From: Rhodopirellula baltica
Lineage (GTDB): Bacteria > Planctomycetota > Planctomycetia > Pirellulales > Pirellulaceae
Assembly (NCBI GenBank): GCA_002901265.1
Contig: PPHI01000006.1
Coordinates: 1-64,000, forward strand
DNA length: 64,000 nt
Direction of reading: 5' to 3'
In this document: piece after piece, positions 35,227 through 44,346 of the stretch
Layout of the letters: each line of letters starts with the position of its first letter
How positions within the stretch are numbered: the stretch's first letter is position 1
Position numbers and translations under genes: made by a program
The notes under the pieces: generated by a model
Databases searched by the model: none
Told to the model about the DNA's origin: nothing
The model's input: the letters and a program-made list of their open reading frames with translations, nothing else

Positions 35227-37020
35227 CTAGGCCAAATCGCGGTCTTCAAACAACAGCATGGCAACCATCCAGATCGCGACCGCGAATACAACAAGATAGT
35301 TAAAGGAGGCCGCCAGGTAGATCCAGGGCACCTGATTTCCGCTGTCCATCGCACTTTGGACGTTAAAAATATTCAGGTTGGGAACCACGATGGCGATCAG
35401 GTTACCGACAAAACCCACCAGCGGATTTTCACCGCGGGCTGAAGCCACCAATGGCTGGGTCAAGTTACCGATGACGTAGATCACCAAGCACGTTATCAGA
35501 TTGCTCAGCAGTGGCAAGCGTGTCGCCAAAGCGACAGCGATTGCGGCAATCGACATCGTCTGCATGAAGTACAGCCCCAGTACCGGGATCGTTGACATGA
35601 TCTCCTCGAATCCCATTTGCCAAGCCGGCAAAGCACGAGCGGTTTCACGAGCGTCATAAATTGGCTTGTACGACATTAGCAACAACAACACCGTTCCAAT
35701 GATCAGGAACATGACCGCGATGCTCATCATGATGCCGGCGTACTTACCCAACAGGAACGATCGTCGCGAAACCGGTTTACTCAACACGGTCAACGCAGTC
35801 CGCCCTTCGATTTCCTCGCTGACGCTCGTTCCCGCACTCCAAACAGCCTGCAACATCGCCAATACCATGATCAGCGTGACGCTACTGTCCTTGAACATGC
35901 GAATGTCGTCGCCGAGCGTATTAAACGGATAGATCGAAAACACGACCACGCCGAAAATGCCGATCGCCAACAAGATCAGATACAACGTTTGTGCCATCTC
36001 ATTCTTGGCCGTTGACAAGGCGAGCGCCCAAACACGCGGGGCCGCTTGACGGAACGCGACCAATGCGCTGATCAAGAAAAAGATCACGACACCGATCGCA
36101 ACCGCTTGCGTTGCTTGCGGAACCTTAGGAACCGTCGTGATCGTAAACGTCACGGTCGCCGGATCGAGTTCGCGGTTTTGAATGTGCAATTGTGATGGGT
36201 CTGCTGGCAACGGCGGAACGTCGCGATCCTCGTAGCGATAGACCATCCGTTCTCCCGCATCGATCCGAGTCGGCTTTCGCGAAAACTCGGCGATGCTCGA
36301 ACCATCCCCGAGCATGATCGTCTTGTTCGTTTCGATGATCAATTCCGACATCGAACGCAAGTCATAGTCCAACTTTTGCGGATGGAAGATCGCTTCGTCG
36401 GGGCCGACCGAGGCATCCGCCCCGGGCACCGTCAACGGAGTAACCACAGTGCCGTCACTAAAGACATGGACTTGTCGCAGCGACTGGACGAACTGCAACG
36501 GGTCGGTGACATAGTACGTCCCCAGCATGCCGATCAAGGCAAAGACACCGAGCGTCGAGAGGATGTATGGCACGATCCCTTCGCCGAGAATGTCAAACCA
36601 CTCCTGCCGCGTGCGGTACCACATCCCGTAGACAATCGCATAACCCAAGATCACACCCGCAATCAGCAGCGGCAGATAAAGCGACTGGGCATACTCTTCA
36701 CTCGACGGCGCGAAACGCGTGCAAAGCAACACGCCGATTCCGCCACCGAGAATTAACGAGACGACCGAGCCTCGCGTCGGGTTGCTAGCGAGCGTTCCCA
36801 GCGGTGGCAGGAACGACAACAGTGCGAGCACGCCATAAAAGACGGCTGCGACGATCGCCCCGAGCAGCAAGCCAACCGAAATCGCATAGATCGGCGTGGC
36901 CCAACTCGGCATCCAATCACCAATTTGCCCAACAAGCAGGCCGCTCGACACCGTGGAAGCGGCATCGAAAAGTAGTCCAGACGAAGCGGCAGTTAGATTC
37001 GCAAGCACGGAAGGGATCAC
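35227..37020 (-). CDS. ABC-2 type transporter permease
   Basis: A 597-residue polytopic membrane protein. Four hydrophobic helices occupy about 40-190; a soluble segment about 195-340 is likely extracytoplasmic (MVYRYEDRDVPPLPADPSQ, beta-rich); then about six helices follow. The ABC-2 signature of NatB/NosY-like permeases is seen at VLSKPVSRRSFLLGKYAGI, after EEIEGRTALT. It needs an ATPase partner; the only ABC-like gene nearby (33296-35143) lacks ATPase motifs, so a true ATPase must be encoded outside the window. The start is ATG 37020. It is divergent from the STAS gene across 573 bp. Confidence 0.85.
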   Translation of the reverse strand: MIPSVLANLTAASSGLLFDAASTVSSGLLVGQIGDWMPSWATPIYAISVGLLLGAIVAAVFYGVLALLSFLPPLGTLASNPTRGSVVSLILGGGIGVLLCTRFAPSSEEYAQSLYLPLLIAGVILGYAIVYGMWYRTRQEWFDILGEGIVPYILSTLGVFALIGMLGTYYVTDPLQFVQSLRQVHVFSDGTVVTPLTVPGADASVGPDEAIFHPQKLDYDLRSMSELIIETNKTIMLGDGSSIAEFSRKPTRIDAGERMVYRYEDRDVPPLPADPSQLHIQNRELDPATVTFTITTVPKVPQATQAVAIGVVIFFLISALVAFRQAAPRVWALALSTAKNEMAQTLYLILLAIGIFGVVVFSIYPFNTLGDDIRMFKDSSVTLIMVLAMLQAVWSAGTSVSEEIEGRTALTVLSKPVSRRSFLLGKYAGIMMSIAVMFLIIGTVLLLLMSYKPIYDARETARALPAWQMGFEEIMSTIPVLGLYFMQTMSIAAIAVALATRLPLLSNLITCLVIYVIGNLTQPLVASARGENPLVGFVGNLIAIVVPNLNIFNVQSAMDSGNQVPWIYLAASFNYLVVFAVAIWMVAMLLFEDRDLA

Positions 37021-37593
37021 CGGGATGGCGTAGCAAAGATGAGGAACCGGAAACAGGGGGTGACACGATGGAATCCCATCGAATCAAACGCTACGCATCC
37101 ATTTGCAAAATGGTTGTCCCCTTCGTTTTGGATTTTGCAGAGAAAACCAATTTTCGAGATCCGCCGCCGCGTCTAAGCCGCGTCCACCACGAGGTTGCCG
37201 ACGAGGGCCCCCGCCACTTCATGCTGAATTTTCGGTCATTCTGGCCTGAAAATCGTACCAACCCGACCCTAGCCACGCGCTCGTGAAACCTGATCATTAC
37301 CGACACAGTCACGGATTAACGTCCACAATCGCCAGTTAGCGTCCGCGATCACAGCCATGCGGTACAAAACGGCTGCTTTGCGCTCTAGCCCGCCATTACG
37401 CAAGAGGGCTAACAGCGAAATTTCTTGCTAAATTGACGCCCCTTTGATATCATGCAAACCGATAATACATGCGGGATTGACGTAGATTTCATACGGTGAA
37501 ACGTATGGAGAACGAATCTCCAGCGTCAGGCGTCATGATCGCCGCTACTCGCCCCGCTATGCGAAAGATCGCCCCTTTAGATCAGGTGTCATC
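37021..37593. other. Divergent intergenic region
   Basis: 573 bp between the ABC-2 permease (minus) and the STAS gene (plus). It must contain both promoters. One candidate for the plus strand is listed separately. Nothing else was recognised; open frames here are short and unlike proteins. Confidence 0.5.
37425..37453 (+). promoter_or_regulatory. Candidate sigma70-type promoter for the STAS gene
   Basis: TTGCTA (37425-37430) and TATCAT (37448-37453) are separated by 17 bp, about 140 bp before the STAS start. The match is moderate and planctomycete promoters are poorly defined, so this is only a candidate. Confidence 0.25.
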
Positions 37594-37989
37594 ATGGTGC
37601 CCAGTCGTCGCGAGAAAACCGATATCCGTCTCGACGACTCCGTTTTGGTCGTGGCCCCGACCACCAAAAGCATCAGCACGCGGAAACATGCGAAGTATTT
37701 TTCGGCCGATGTTGCGGAGCATTTGACCCCCACCGCCGTTTCGCGGCTCCGCCGCGTGGTCATCGACCTTTCCGGAGTCCAGTGGGTCAGCAGTGCTGGC
37801 CTAAATGAGTTGATTCACTTGCACTCGCTCGCCCGTTCGGCGGGAACAGAAATGCATCTTCTTGGGGTTTGCGAAGCGATTCGAGACGTTCTTCGCATTA
37901 CTCGACTTGAACGCATTTTTGACGTCGAACTGAGCAGCTGGGAATCCGCAAGTCGCTCCGCCGAAGAATTGAACCCTTCGGCCTCTTAG
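37594..37989 (+). CDS. STAS-domain anti-sigma factor antagonist
   Basis: A 131-residue SpoIIAA/RsbV-like protein. The core strand and loop VVIDLSGVQWVSSAGL (55-70) matches the phosphorylation loop of SpoIIAA, with Ser67 at the phosphoacceptor position; the Asp that precedes it in SpoIIAA is Ser66 here. AGTEMHLLGV and RDVLRITRLERIF follow as in the family. The N-terminal 18 residues are basic and extra. It probably binds an anti-sigma kinase in its unphosphorylated state. The ATPase-type partner is encoded 200 bp downstream. The start is ATG 37594. Confidence 0.88.
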   Translation: MVPSRREKTDIRLDDSVLVVAPTTKSISTRKHAKYFSADVAEHLTPTAVSRLRRVVIDLSGVQWVSSAGLNELIHLHSLARSAGTEMHLLGVCEAIRDVLRITRLERIFDVELSSWESASRSAEELNPSAS

Positions 37990-38193
37990 AATGAAGCGTG
38001 CCCGCGAGCTGAAACGACGCGAGACCGCATCTTCGGGCGAGGCAATTGCCCCTGCCTCCGCAAACGCTCTTCCATCTCGAATGCATTGCCCCACAATCGT
38101 TAATTCAACGGTATGATGAGGAAGTGGAGTTCACTTGAGCTCACCGCCATTCGAATTCTGTTCCGCAAGCCCTTCTCATGACCGGCACCCGTG

Positions 38194-38640
38194 ATGCCCG
38201 CTGACAACGCCGCTTGGACGCTGCGCCGAGAGATTCCCAGTGAAACGACTATCGGCAGCGAGCTTGTCGAGGAACTGATCGCCGCAATGACGGAGCGTGA
38301 CTGGCCGCCGGCAGATCTATTTCGAACCCAGCTTGCCTACCAAGAGGCGATCGTTAATGCGATCCGACACGGCAATCGCTGTGATCCCAACAAGACCGTG
38401 CTGGTCGAAATGAGCTGCGATGATGATCGCGCCGTCATCACGATTACCGACCAAGGCGACGGCTTTGATCCCACGGCCGTTCCCGACCCACGAAGCGACG
38501 AATTGTTGGAAGTCCCCGGTGGTCGCGGCGTCTTGTTGATTGGGGAATTGATGAACGAAGTTGCCTACAACGATCGTGGCAACCAAATCACGATGACAAA
38601 AATCAAAGGCGAAAACCCTCCAAGCGACGGCAACGAGTAA
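38194..38640 (+). CDS. Anti-sigma-type serine kinase / HATPase protein (RsbW-like)
   Basis: A 148-residue HATPase_c_2 protein (start ATG 38194; GTG 38191 directly before it is equally possible). N box QLAYQEAIVNAIRHGNR (about 46-62) with the Glu and Asn of the GHKL fold, G1 DQGDGFDP (about 86-93) and G2 GGRGVLLI (about 108-115) are intact. RsbW/SpoIIAB-like proteins phosphorylate a STAS partner and sequester a sigma factor; the STAS gene at 37594-37989 is the obvious partner. No sigma factor or PP2C phosphatase gene is adjacent, so the controlled output is unknown. Confidence 0.9.
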   Translation: MPADNAAWTLRREIPSETTIGSELVEELIAAMTERDWPPADLFRTQLAYQEAIVNAIRHGNRCDPNKTVLVEMSCDDDRAVITITDQGDGFDPTAVPDPRSDELLEVPGGRGVLLIGELMNEVAYNDRGNQITMTKIKGENPPSDGNE

Positions 38641-39354
38641 GCGAGACTGCTCGTCGACCGCCACCTCAGCCTTCCCTGATTCGCCAATCTAACGGAGCGA
38701 TCCGCAAATCGAATTAGAAGATTCGATGAAGGCAAAATGGGAGAACCATGATCGTCCCCCCACCGCCCCGTGAATCACGGGGATTTCTGCAAGGGCAAGC
38801 ATGACGCCTTTTCGCCCAATGCGAAGGAACGATGAAGTCTGATTCTTTGCAATTGCGAGAATTCTTTCGCTCGCTTGAATTGTCGTCCGTAACGCGGGCA
38901 GAGTCTGCGTGAAAAGCTTTGGCACGGCGGACCAATCGCCGCGAATCAAGCAGATTCGGTTTCATCGAATTCTCATCTTGGTTCCATCAAGCTTCGCACG
39001 CTTCTGCTGAAATGTTGCTCGACGCTGAAAGGACGTCGCTGAACGAGACCCAGTCAAGTCAGCAATCCCTCAGCGGACGCAACTCCGCTCACCGGAGCAA
39101 AACCACTCGGCGTGTTGCCGAGACTCCGGGAATAGAAACACAGGCAGTTTCGCGTCGCGTGAATCGCTGCCGTGTCATTGGAGTAATCAAAAAGGGAGGA
39201 GCCGGCCGGCGAAAACAGGAGAATGCAGCGCGAGACTTTGCGAGGATCACGCCAAATTCAACTGCCGATTGCCAGCCGACTACCTCAGGTCGTTTTCCCA
39301 ATTGTGGGCCGGGCAAGACACCCTGTCCATACAAGTCCAGACAAGGATCTCGAA
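38641..39354. other. Long leader region before the DUF1559 gene
   Basis: 714 bp with no supported gene. The plus-strand open frame running into the DUF1559 gene from upstream (39223) lacks protein-like composition. Purine-rich AAAGGGAGGAG at about 39191-39201 could be a ribosome-binding-like site but has no matching reading frame. A strong promoter for the downstream gene is expected here, and a structured 5' leader is possible; none is demonstrated. Confidence 0.5.
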
Positions 39355-40626
39355 ATGTCGCGTATGCGAAAATCAGGTTTCACCCTGATCGAACTCTTGG
39401 TGGTTATCGCCATCATTTCTCTGCTGGCCGCCTTGGCTTTGCCAGCTTTGACGAAAGCACGTGAAGCTGCTCGTCGTGCAACTTGCTCGAACAACCTGCG
39501 TCAGTTCGGCATCGGACTGTACACCTTTGCCGACCGCGACCCTTTGACCCGCATGTGCTCGGGTGCATCGGACTGGAAGCGTGACGGCGACATGGACACC
39601 TACGGGTGGGCCGCCGACTTGGTCAACATCGGATCGGCTTTGACCGGCGACATGTTGTGCCCCAGCAACCCAGCAAAGGGCCTGGAAAAAGTGAATGACT
39701 TGATGGGTGGCCAAACCACGGCTACCGCTGGTGCTTCGAGCGGCAACACGACCTCACGTATGACCGAAGGTGCAGGCTCGGTCCTGTTCACCCCAACGTC
39801 GGCCACCGCTGGTACCTACAACGCTGCTCTGTCGTACAACTACCAAGGTAAGACCTTGAGCAACGGCGGATACGTCGGTGTGTTCTACGTCGAAAAAGGC
39901 TACATGACCAACTACGCATCGGGTTACCACCTGGTCCGTACCGCTCCAGTGATCGCGCAAGCTGGTAGCGACCCGTTCTACTTGGCTGCTGCTACTGGTG
40001 GTAAGTTCAAAGAGCGTCAAGACACCGTCGGTTCGCTGACTTCGAGCCTGATCGACACCTCGCGTGTTTCGGCTCAGAACATCGGCCTGTTGGGTGACGC
40101 TGGTCCTGGCGACATCGACGAAGCTGTTCTGTTGGCTGACGTTACCAACGCTGAAGGCGACGTTCTGCTGCCAAAGGGCATGCTGTTGGCTGAATCGTTC
40201 AACGATGGTCCTGCTTACTACGACAGCAGCACCAACCGCCTGCACTTGCTCGACGCCAGCGTTTCGCTGCAATCGCAAGCAGATTGCGAACGCGGTCAAG
40301 CAACCACCATCGAATGCATCCTGCCTGTTTCAAGCGGCACCCGTGCTGCTGGCACTGGCGGAACCTACCTGCAAGACACCCGTGACTGGTTCGCCATTCA
40401 CACCGACGCTTGCAACATCCTGATGGCTGACGGTTCGGTTCGCTTGTTCTACGACGAATCGGGCGACGGATACCTGAACCCAGGTTTCCCTGTCACCACC
40501 GCTGATGGCACTGACTACACCCGCATCGGATACAACTCGGACAAAGTCGAGTTGGCTCCTTCGCAAATGTACAACGGCCTGTGGCTGAACGACACGTACT
40601 TCAAGAACGCTTTCGAAGAAGATTGA
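39355..40626 (+). CDS. DUF1559 prepilin-type protein (PulG-like N-terminus)
   Basis: A 423-residue exported protein. A short basic leader ends at RKSG, followed by the type IV prepilin cleavage and methylation motif [20 protein letters not shown]; the processed N-terminus would be Phe. [13 protein letters not shown] follows as in planctomycete DUF1559 proteins, and the C-terminal [17 protein letters not shown] carries the family's H...DG motif (His about 26 residues upstream). It probably forms a surface or periplasmic pseudopilus. Codon choice is very biased (GCT, GGT, CGT, CTG, AAC, TCG preferred) and unlike neighbours, as expected for a very abundant protein. The start ATG 39355 (MSRMRKSG) is chosen over an upstream ATG that would bury the leader; ATG 39364 is possible. 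A terminator follows. Confidence 0.92.
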   Translation: MSRMRKSGFTLIELLVVIAIISLLAALALPALTKAREAARRATCSNNLRQFGIGLYTFADRDPLTRMCSGASDWKRDGDMDTYGWAADLVNIGSALTGDMLCPSNPAKGLEKVNDLMGGQTTATAGASSGNTTSRMTEGAGSVLFTPTSATAGTYNAALSYNYQGKTLSNGGYVGVFYVEKGYMTNYASGYHLVRTAPVIAQAGSDPFYLAAATGGKFKERQDTVGSLTSSLIDTSRVSAQNIGLLGDAGPGDIDEAVLLADVTNAEGDVLLPKGMLLAESFNDGPAYYDSSTNRLHLLDASVSLQSQADCERGQATTIECILPVSSGTRAAGTGGTYLQDTRDWFAIHTDACNILMADGSVRLFYDESGDGYLNPGFPVTTADGTDYTRIGYNSDKVELAPSQMYNGLWLNDTYFKNAFEED

Positions 40627-40664
40627 TCGTCTGATGCTCAGGCTTGATCTTGCTTGATTAAACA

Positions 40665-40703
40665 ACGGGTCTCAGTGGCAATTTTGTCACTGAGACCTTC
40701 GTT
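40665..40703 (+). terminator. Rho-independent terminator of the DUF1559 gene
   Basis: GGTCTCAGTGGCA (40668-40680) pairs with TGTCACTGAGACC (40685-40697), 13 bp with one G-U, a 4-nt loop, then TTCGTTTATTT. It lies 41 bp after the stop. Confidence 0.88.
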
Positions 40704-40832
40704 TATTTGCCGCGGATGTAAAGACAAAAACGAATTCTTACCCGCGTCCCTTTCCACGATGTCGTTGCAAACACCAAGCCCCGGTGATCCGCCACGACAA
40801 AACTCCAACTGGCGTAGCCACCTAGCTTTCCG

Positions 40833-41999
40833 ATGAGCATGCTAGCGAAACGACTATTGATTTCCATATGTGTCGTGCTCGGACTGTCCGCAGCCGTCTT
40901 CGCGCTCTCCCAAAACGTGACTTACAAGCCCTGGGGCGTCCCCGACAGCCGGCGGGCAGAGTACGAAGCCAAGCTGGACGAGATCGACCGTACCGCACAG
41001 CTCGACGCGATTCCAACAGCACTCGTGATTCCCCGTGCCGTTGACCACGATTTCAAGTGGGTTACGTCCGATGCCGTCAGCCAGCACGAGTTTCAGATTA
41101 TCAATCGTGGTGATCGCGAACTAGAACTCACCATCCTTGATTCCACGTGCGATTGCCTCGTCGCGAAACTCGAGTCGGATCGTGTCGCGCCCGGCGAAAC
41201 CACACAGTGCCAGATCGAATGGACGGTCCCCCAAGGTGAAACCCTTGATACGAATGCGGACCTTTTTATTGCGACCAACGATCCGCGAACGCCGAAGATT
41301 CGCTACTCGTGCAAGGGCATGCGGCGGCAAGTCATCGTGGGTCCCCAATCGATCCAACTCGACAAAAACGATCTCGACGAACCCGCAAACAAATCATTCT
41401 TTGTCTTCAGTCAACTACATGATCACGTCACGATTGAATCAGTGACTGCAGACGGTTACGACGTCGAATGGTCAAGCGAGCCAGCTGAGATGACAGAAGC
41501 CCAACTGGTCAATCACTCTGCAACATCGGCCGCCGTCTTGAACGTCAACCTAAGTCCGCATGACTTCGGCCGATTTGAAGGCGTATTGCAAATCGCCGCC
41601 CAAACGTCGGCGGGTGAACATCAGCTGACCGTGCCTTTTTCCGGCAAGGTTCGTCCGCCTATTGGTTTTTATGGTCCTGACATCCATAAAGACACCGGAC
41701 TGGACATGGGAACGCTTGACGGCGGGAAACGCACTGACTTTTTCGTTTCGGTGCGATCAAGAGTCGATCAGGAACGCAACATCGAAGTCTTACAAACCGT
41801 TCCCGACGCACTCGAAACCGAACTGACTTCGACCGCACAGCCAGGCGTCTTCCGATTGCGAATCACAGTCCCCAAAGGCTGCCCTGACTTGCAGTTCAAC
41901 CTGCCGCAAAACCGTGGGTTCGTCAAAGTTGGCGACCCCAAGTCTGAAACGTATTCAAGTTGGTTGCCCATTTGGGTTTCGGTTTCCAACATCAAATAG
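40833..41999 (+). CDS. DUF1573-family exported protein
   Basis: A 388-residue protein. One N-terminal membrane segment or uncleaved signal (about 5-26, LLISICVVLGLSAAVFAL) is followed by an Ig-like DUF1573 domain: HEFQIINRGDRELELTIL, DSTCDCLVAKLES with the conserved CxC, VAPGETTQCQIEWTV, and NDPRTPKIRY. Three or more further beta-sandwich repeats fill the rest. DUF1573 proteins are common in planctomycetes and Bacteroidetes; the role is unknown and thought to be structural or surface-related. The start is ATG 40833. It lies between two DUF1559-like genes, 87 bp before the lipoprotein gene, which suggests a shared surface-structure function. Confidence 0.88.
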   Translation: MSMLAKRLLISICVVLGLSAAVFALSQNVTYKPWGVPDSRRAEYEAKLDEIDRTAQLDAIPTALVIPRAVDHDFKWVTSDAVSQHEFQIINRGDRELELTILDSTCDCLVAKLESDRVAPGETTQCQIEWTVPQGETLDTNADLFIATNDPRTPKIRYSCKGMRRQVIVGPQSIQLDKNDLDEPANKSFFVFSQLHDHVTIESVTADGYDVEWSSEPAEMTEAQLVNHSATSAAVLNVNLSPHDFGRFEGVLQIAAQTSAGEHQLTVPFSGKVRPPIGFYGPDIHKDTGLDMGTLDGGKRTDFFVSVRSRVDQERNIEVLQTVPDALETELTSTAQPGVFRLRITVPKGCPDLQFNLPQNRGFVKVGDPKSETYSSWLPIWVSVSNIK

Positions 42000-42085
42000 C
42001 CATAGGCACCAACCGCATTGACGAGTGCCAAGCCGAACTCAGTGTCGGCCGTATCAATGAGATTCTTATCAAAAGAAACAGTTTG

Positions 42086-44269
42086 ATGGACATTAGAAAA
42101 TCGAATCAACCTGCCCGGCTCTTCGCGTTGGGCTTTCTGCTCGTTCTCGGCACGGCATCCGGTTGTTCCGATGGCAAAGAAGATCTGTTCATGAAAGCGG
42201 CCGCAAGACCACGCGGGAATCCCGATGACGTCGCCGCTGCGCCAGCCGCACCACCGCCCGCTGCCGCTGCCGCTGCCGCTGCTGCTGCTGCTGCTGCTGC
42301 TGCTGCCCCAGAAAAGAACACCCCGCCCAAAGCCGCAACCAAGCCCGTCGCCCAAGTCGCTTCGGTTCCCAAGAGCGTTGAGCAAGCCGCTGCGGAAACG
42401 GCGGTTCCTGATCTTGCAAAAATCGAAGTCAAGCCGATCTCCGAACGTGCGATCAATAACGAACTTTCCGATGAAGAAAGCCGTCGCGCGACAGTCCGGA
42501 AAATGCTCAAAATCTTTGATGCGTTGACTGCCTATCAAAAGGACCACGGTGGAAAATTCCCAACTCCATTTACCGTCAACGAAGCGGGCATCCAATGCCT
42601 TTCGTGGCGTGTTGAATTGCTACCTTACCTGGGATACCCCGAACTCTATTCCCAATTTGACCATTCGGTTCCTTGGAATTTCGGTGCCAACAAAGAATTG
42701 CTCGACCGAATCCCCGATGAGTTCCTCACACACGGCGACACCAAGACCAATATCGTTGCAGTCGCAGGCGAGTTCTCCCCATTTCTTGTCTCGCCTAGCC
42801 ATATCGGTATCGCCCCCAGCAGCATCCGAGATGGTGCGGCGAACACGCTGGTGTTGATCGAAGTCAACGACGATGTCACCCCGAACTGGACGGAACCGGC
42901 TGACTTTCCCGCGACTCGTCGTGTGGCAGCAGAAATCCCCAAACACCTGTTCCGAAAACGCGGCGACGGCGTGATCGCCATGTGGGCCACCGGCTTGCCA
43001 ACCTTTATCCACAAGGACGTTCAAACCAACCTGTTGATTGATGCCTTTTTCATCAAAGACGAACAGGATTTCAAAGCGTCACAAATCCACCAAACGATTG
43101 CCTTTGAAGAGCCCGGCGAAGAAAACACCGCCGGTGACGAAATCATGGCCAGTCAAACGGACGCTATCACCGAGATTGACCTCGCGGTCTCGGCCGATGA
43201 CTTTGTCGTCGATCGTGTCTTGATCGAAGAAGAAGACTACACCCGCGAACCCGAGCCGTCCGTCGTACAAATCCGTACGGCCCAAACGAAGCTTCGATCG
43301 ATGTTCTCCACTCGCATCAAAGAAGCGACCACGAATAGCGATCGCAGCAAACTCGGCAAAGAGTTCCTCGAACTGTCGTCCAACATGGAAAGCGATCCGG
43401 GCGGCGCATTCGCGCTGCAACAAGCCGCGATGCGATTTGCGATCGAAGCGGAAGACGCAGATCTGTTGCTTCAAGCGGTTGACCAACGCGTGGCTCGATT
43501 CGACATCAACGCACTCGAAGAGAACTTGAAGTGGTTCTTGGAGTTCGGCGAAGGCACGGCATCACGAAACGATCGTGTCATCGAAGGCGCACCGCTTTTG
43601 AAACGCACCGTTCCGATCGTCTTGACCGCGATACGCGATGACGAATACATGCGAGCCGCTTCGATTTGTCGAATCGCTAGCCGCTACACCGGCGGATCGC
43701 GATTCGATGAAGTCTCGCGGATTCTAACACGTATGCGAACCCAGCTCGGTTTGGCAAAAAATGAATACGAAGACGCGAAGCAATACTTAGAAGACTTCCG
43801 TTTGAATCCAGAAAACGTCGCCGCCGGTGCCGCCTTCGGTCGCTTCGTGTGCTTTATCAAGGGCGACTGGAAAACCGGATTGCAATTGATTGTTGATGGC
43901 CCAGCCGGCGATCTTCGTGACGTCGCAAGGATGGACATCAAAGGTGCGGGAACCGCCCAGGGCCAAGTCGCAATCGGCGACGCATGGTGGGATTTGAGCC
44001 GCCGTGCGTCCGGCCCCTATCGTCAAGGTGCACAGGACCGTGCGGTCAAATGGTACGAAAAGGCAATTGAACGATTGCCCGATTCACTCGACAAAATACA
44101 CGTCAACAATCGCTTGCAAGACGCGCGTGATTCCTCTGGAACGAGCCCGATCGCGCAGTGCTTGCAGCTTGCCGACTTGCTGAACGTCGATGTCTCGCAG
44201 AGCCTGACTTCGATCGCCATGGAAGGATCCAGATCGTCAGCTGGCAGACTGCAAAATGACGAGGATTGA
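42086..44269 (+). CDS. Lipoprotein with polyalanine tract and DUF1559-like domain
   Basis: A 727-residue lipoprotein: signal LFALGFLLVLGTASGC with the lipobox Cys at about residue 27. Residues 59-74 are 16 consecutive Ala encoded by a GCN run (42260-42307), flanked by Pro. A DUF1559-like globular part follows (about 115-330): MLKIFDALTAYQKDHGGKFP, LSWRVELLPYLGYPELYSQF and IRDGAANTLVLIEV are typical of that family although no prepilin leader exists here. The last 350 residues are helical, TPR-like (MRIASRYTGG-type repeats, RAVKWYEKAIERLPDSL). The start is ATG 42086 (TTG 42083 adjacent). The family pattern suggests it is an anchored accessory of the DUF1559 protein system. PilM-like gene 77 bp downstream. 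Confidence 0.85.
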   Translation: MDIRKSNQPARLFALGFLLVLGTASGCSDGKEDLFMKAAARPRGNPDDVAAAPAAPPPAAAAAAAAAAAAAAAAPEKNTPPKAATKPVAQVASVPKSVEQAAAETAVPDLAKIEVKPISERAINNELSDEESRRATVRKMLKIFDALTAYQKDHGGKFPTPFTVNEAGIQCLSWRVELLPYLGYPELYSQFDHSVPWNFGANKELLDRIPDEFLTHGDTKTNIVAVAGEFSPFLVSPSHIGIAPSSIRDGAANTLVLIEVNDDVTPNWTEPADFPATRRVAAEIPKHLFRKRGDGVIAMWATGLPTFIHKDVQTNLLIDAFFIKDEQDFKASQIHQTIAFEEPGEENTAGDEIMASQTDAITEIDLAVSADDFVVDRVLIEEEDYTREPEPSVVQIRTAQTKLRSMFSTRIKEATTNSDRSKLGKEFLELSSNMESDPGGAFALQQAAMRFAIEAEDADLLLQAVDQRVARFDINALEENLKWFLEFGEGTASRNDRVIEGAPLLKRTVPIVLTAIRDDEYMRAASICRIASRYTGGSRFDEVSRILTRMRTQLGLAKNEYEDAKQYLEDFRLNPENVAAGAAFGRFVCFIKGDWKTGLQLIVDGPAGDLRDVARMDIKGAGTAQGQVAIGDAWWDLSRRASGPYRQGAQDRAVKWYEKAIERLPDSLDKIHVNNRLQDARDSSGTSPIAQCLQLADLLNVDVSQSLTSIAMEGSRSSAGRLQNDED
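42260..42307 (+). repeat. GCN trinucleotide tract (polyalanine)
   Basis: Sixteen in-frame alanine codons: alternating GCT/GCC for the first six, then uninterrupted GCT copies to the end with one final GCC. The pure GCT stretch (from about 42278) can expand or contract by slippage without changing frame. Confidence 0.92.
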
Positions 44270-44346
44270 TCGAAACAGACATAGCGTGGTACGCGATTGA
44301 CGCGCCGCCCCTTTGCCTGTCTCCGCAAACATTCGGTTTATGATTT

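Noticed and set aside
38919-38945. Possible sigma54 promoter (TGGCACG) upstream of the DUF1559 gene
   Set aside because: The -12 element (TTGC) is missing at the required spacing, and the site is over 400 bp from the gene.
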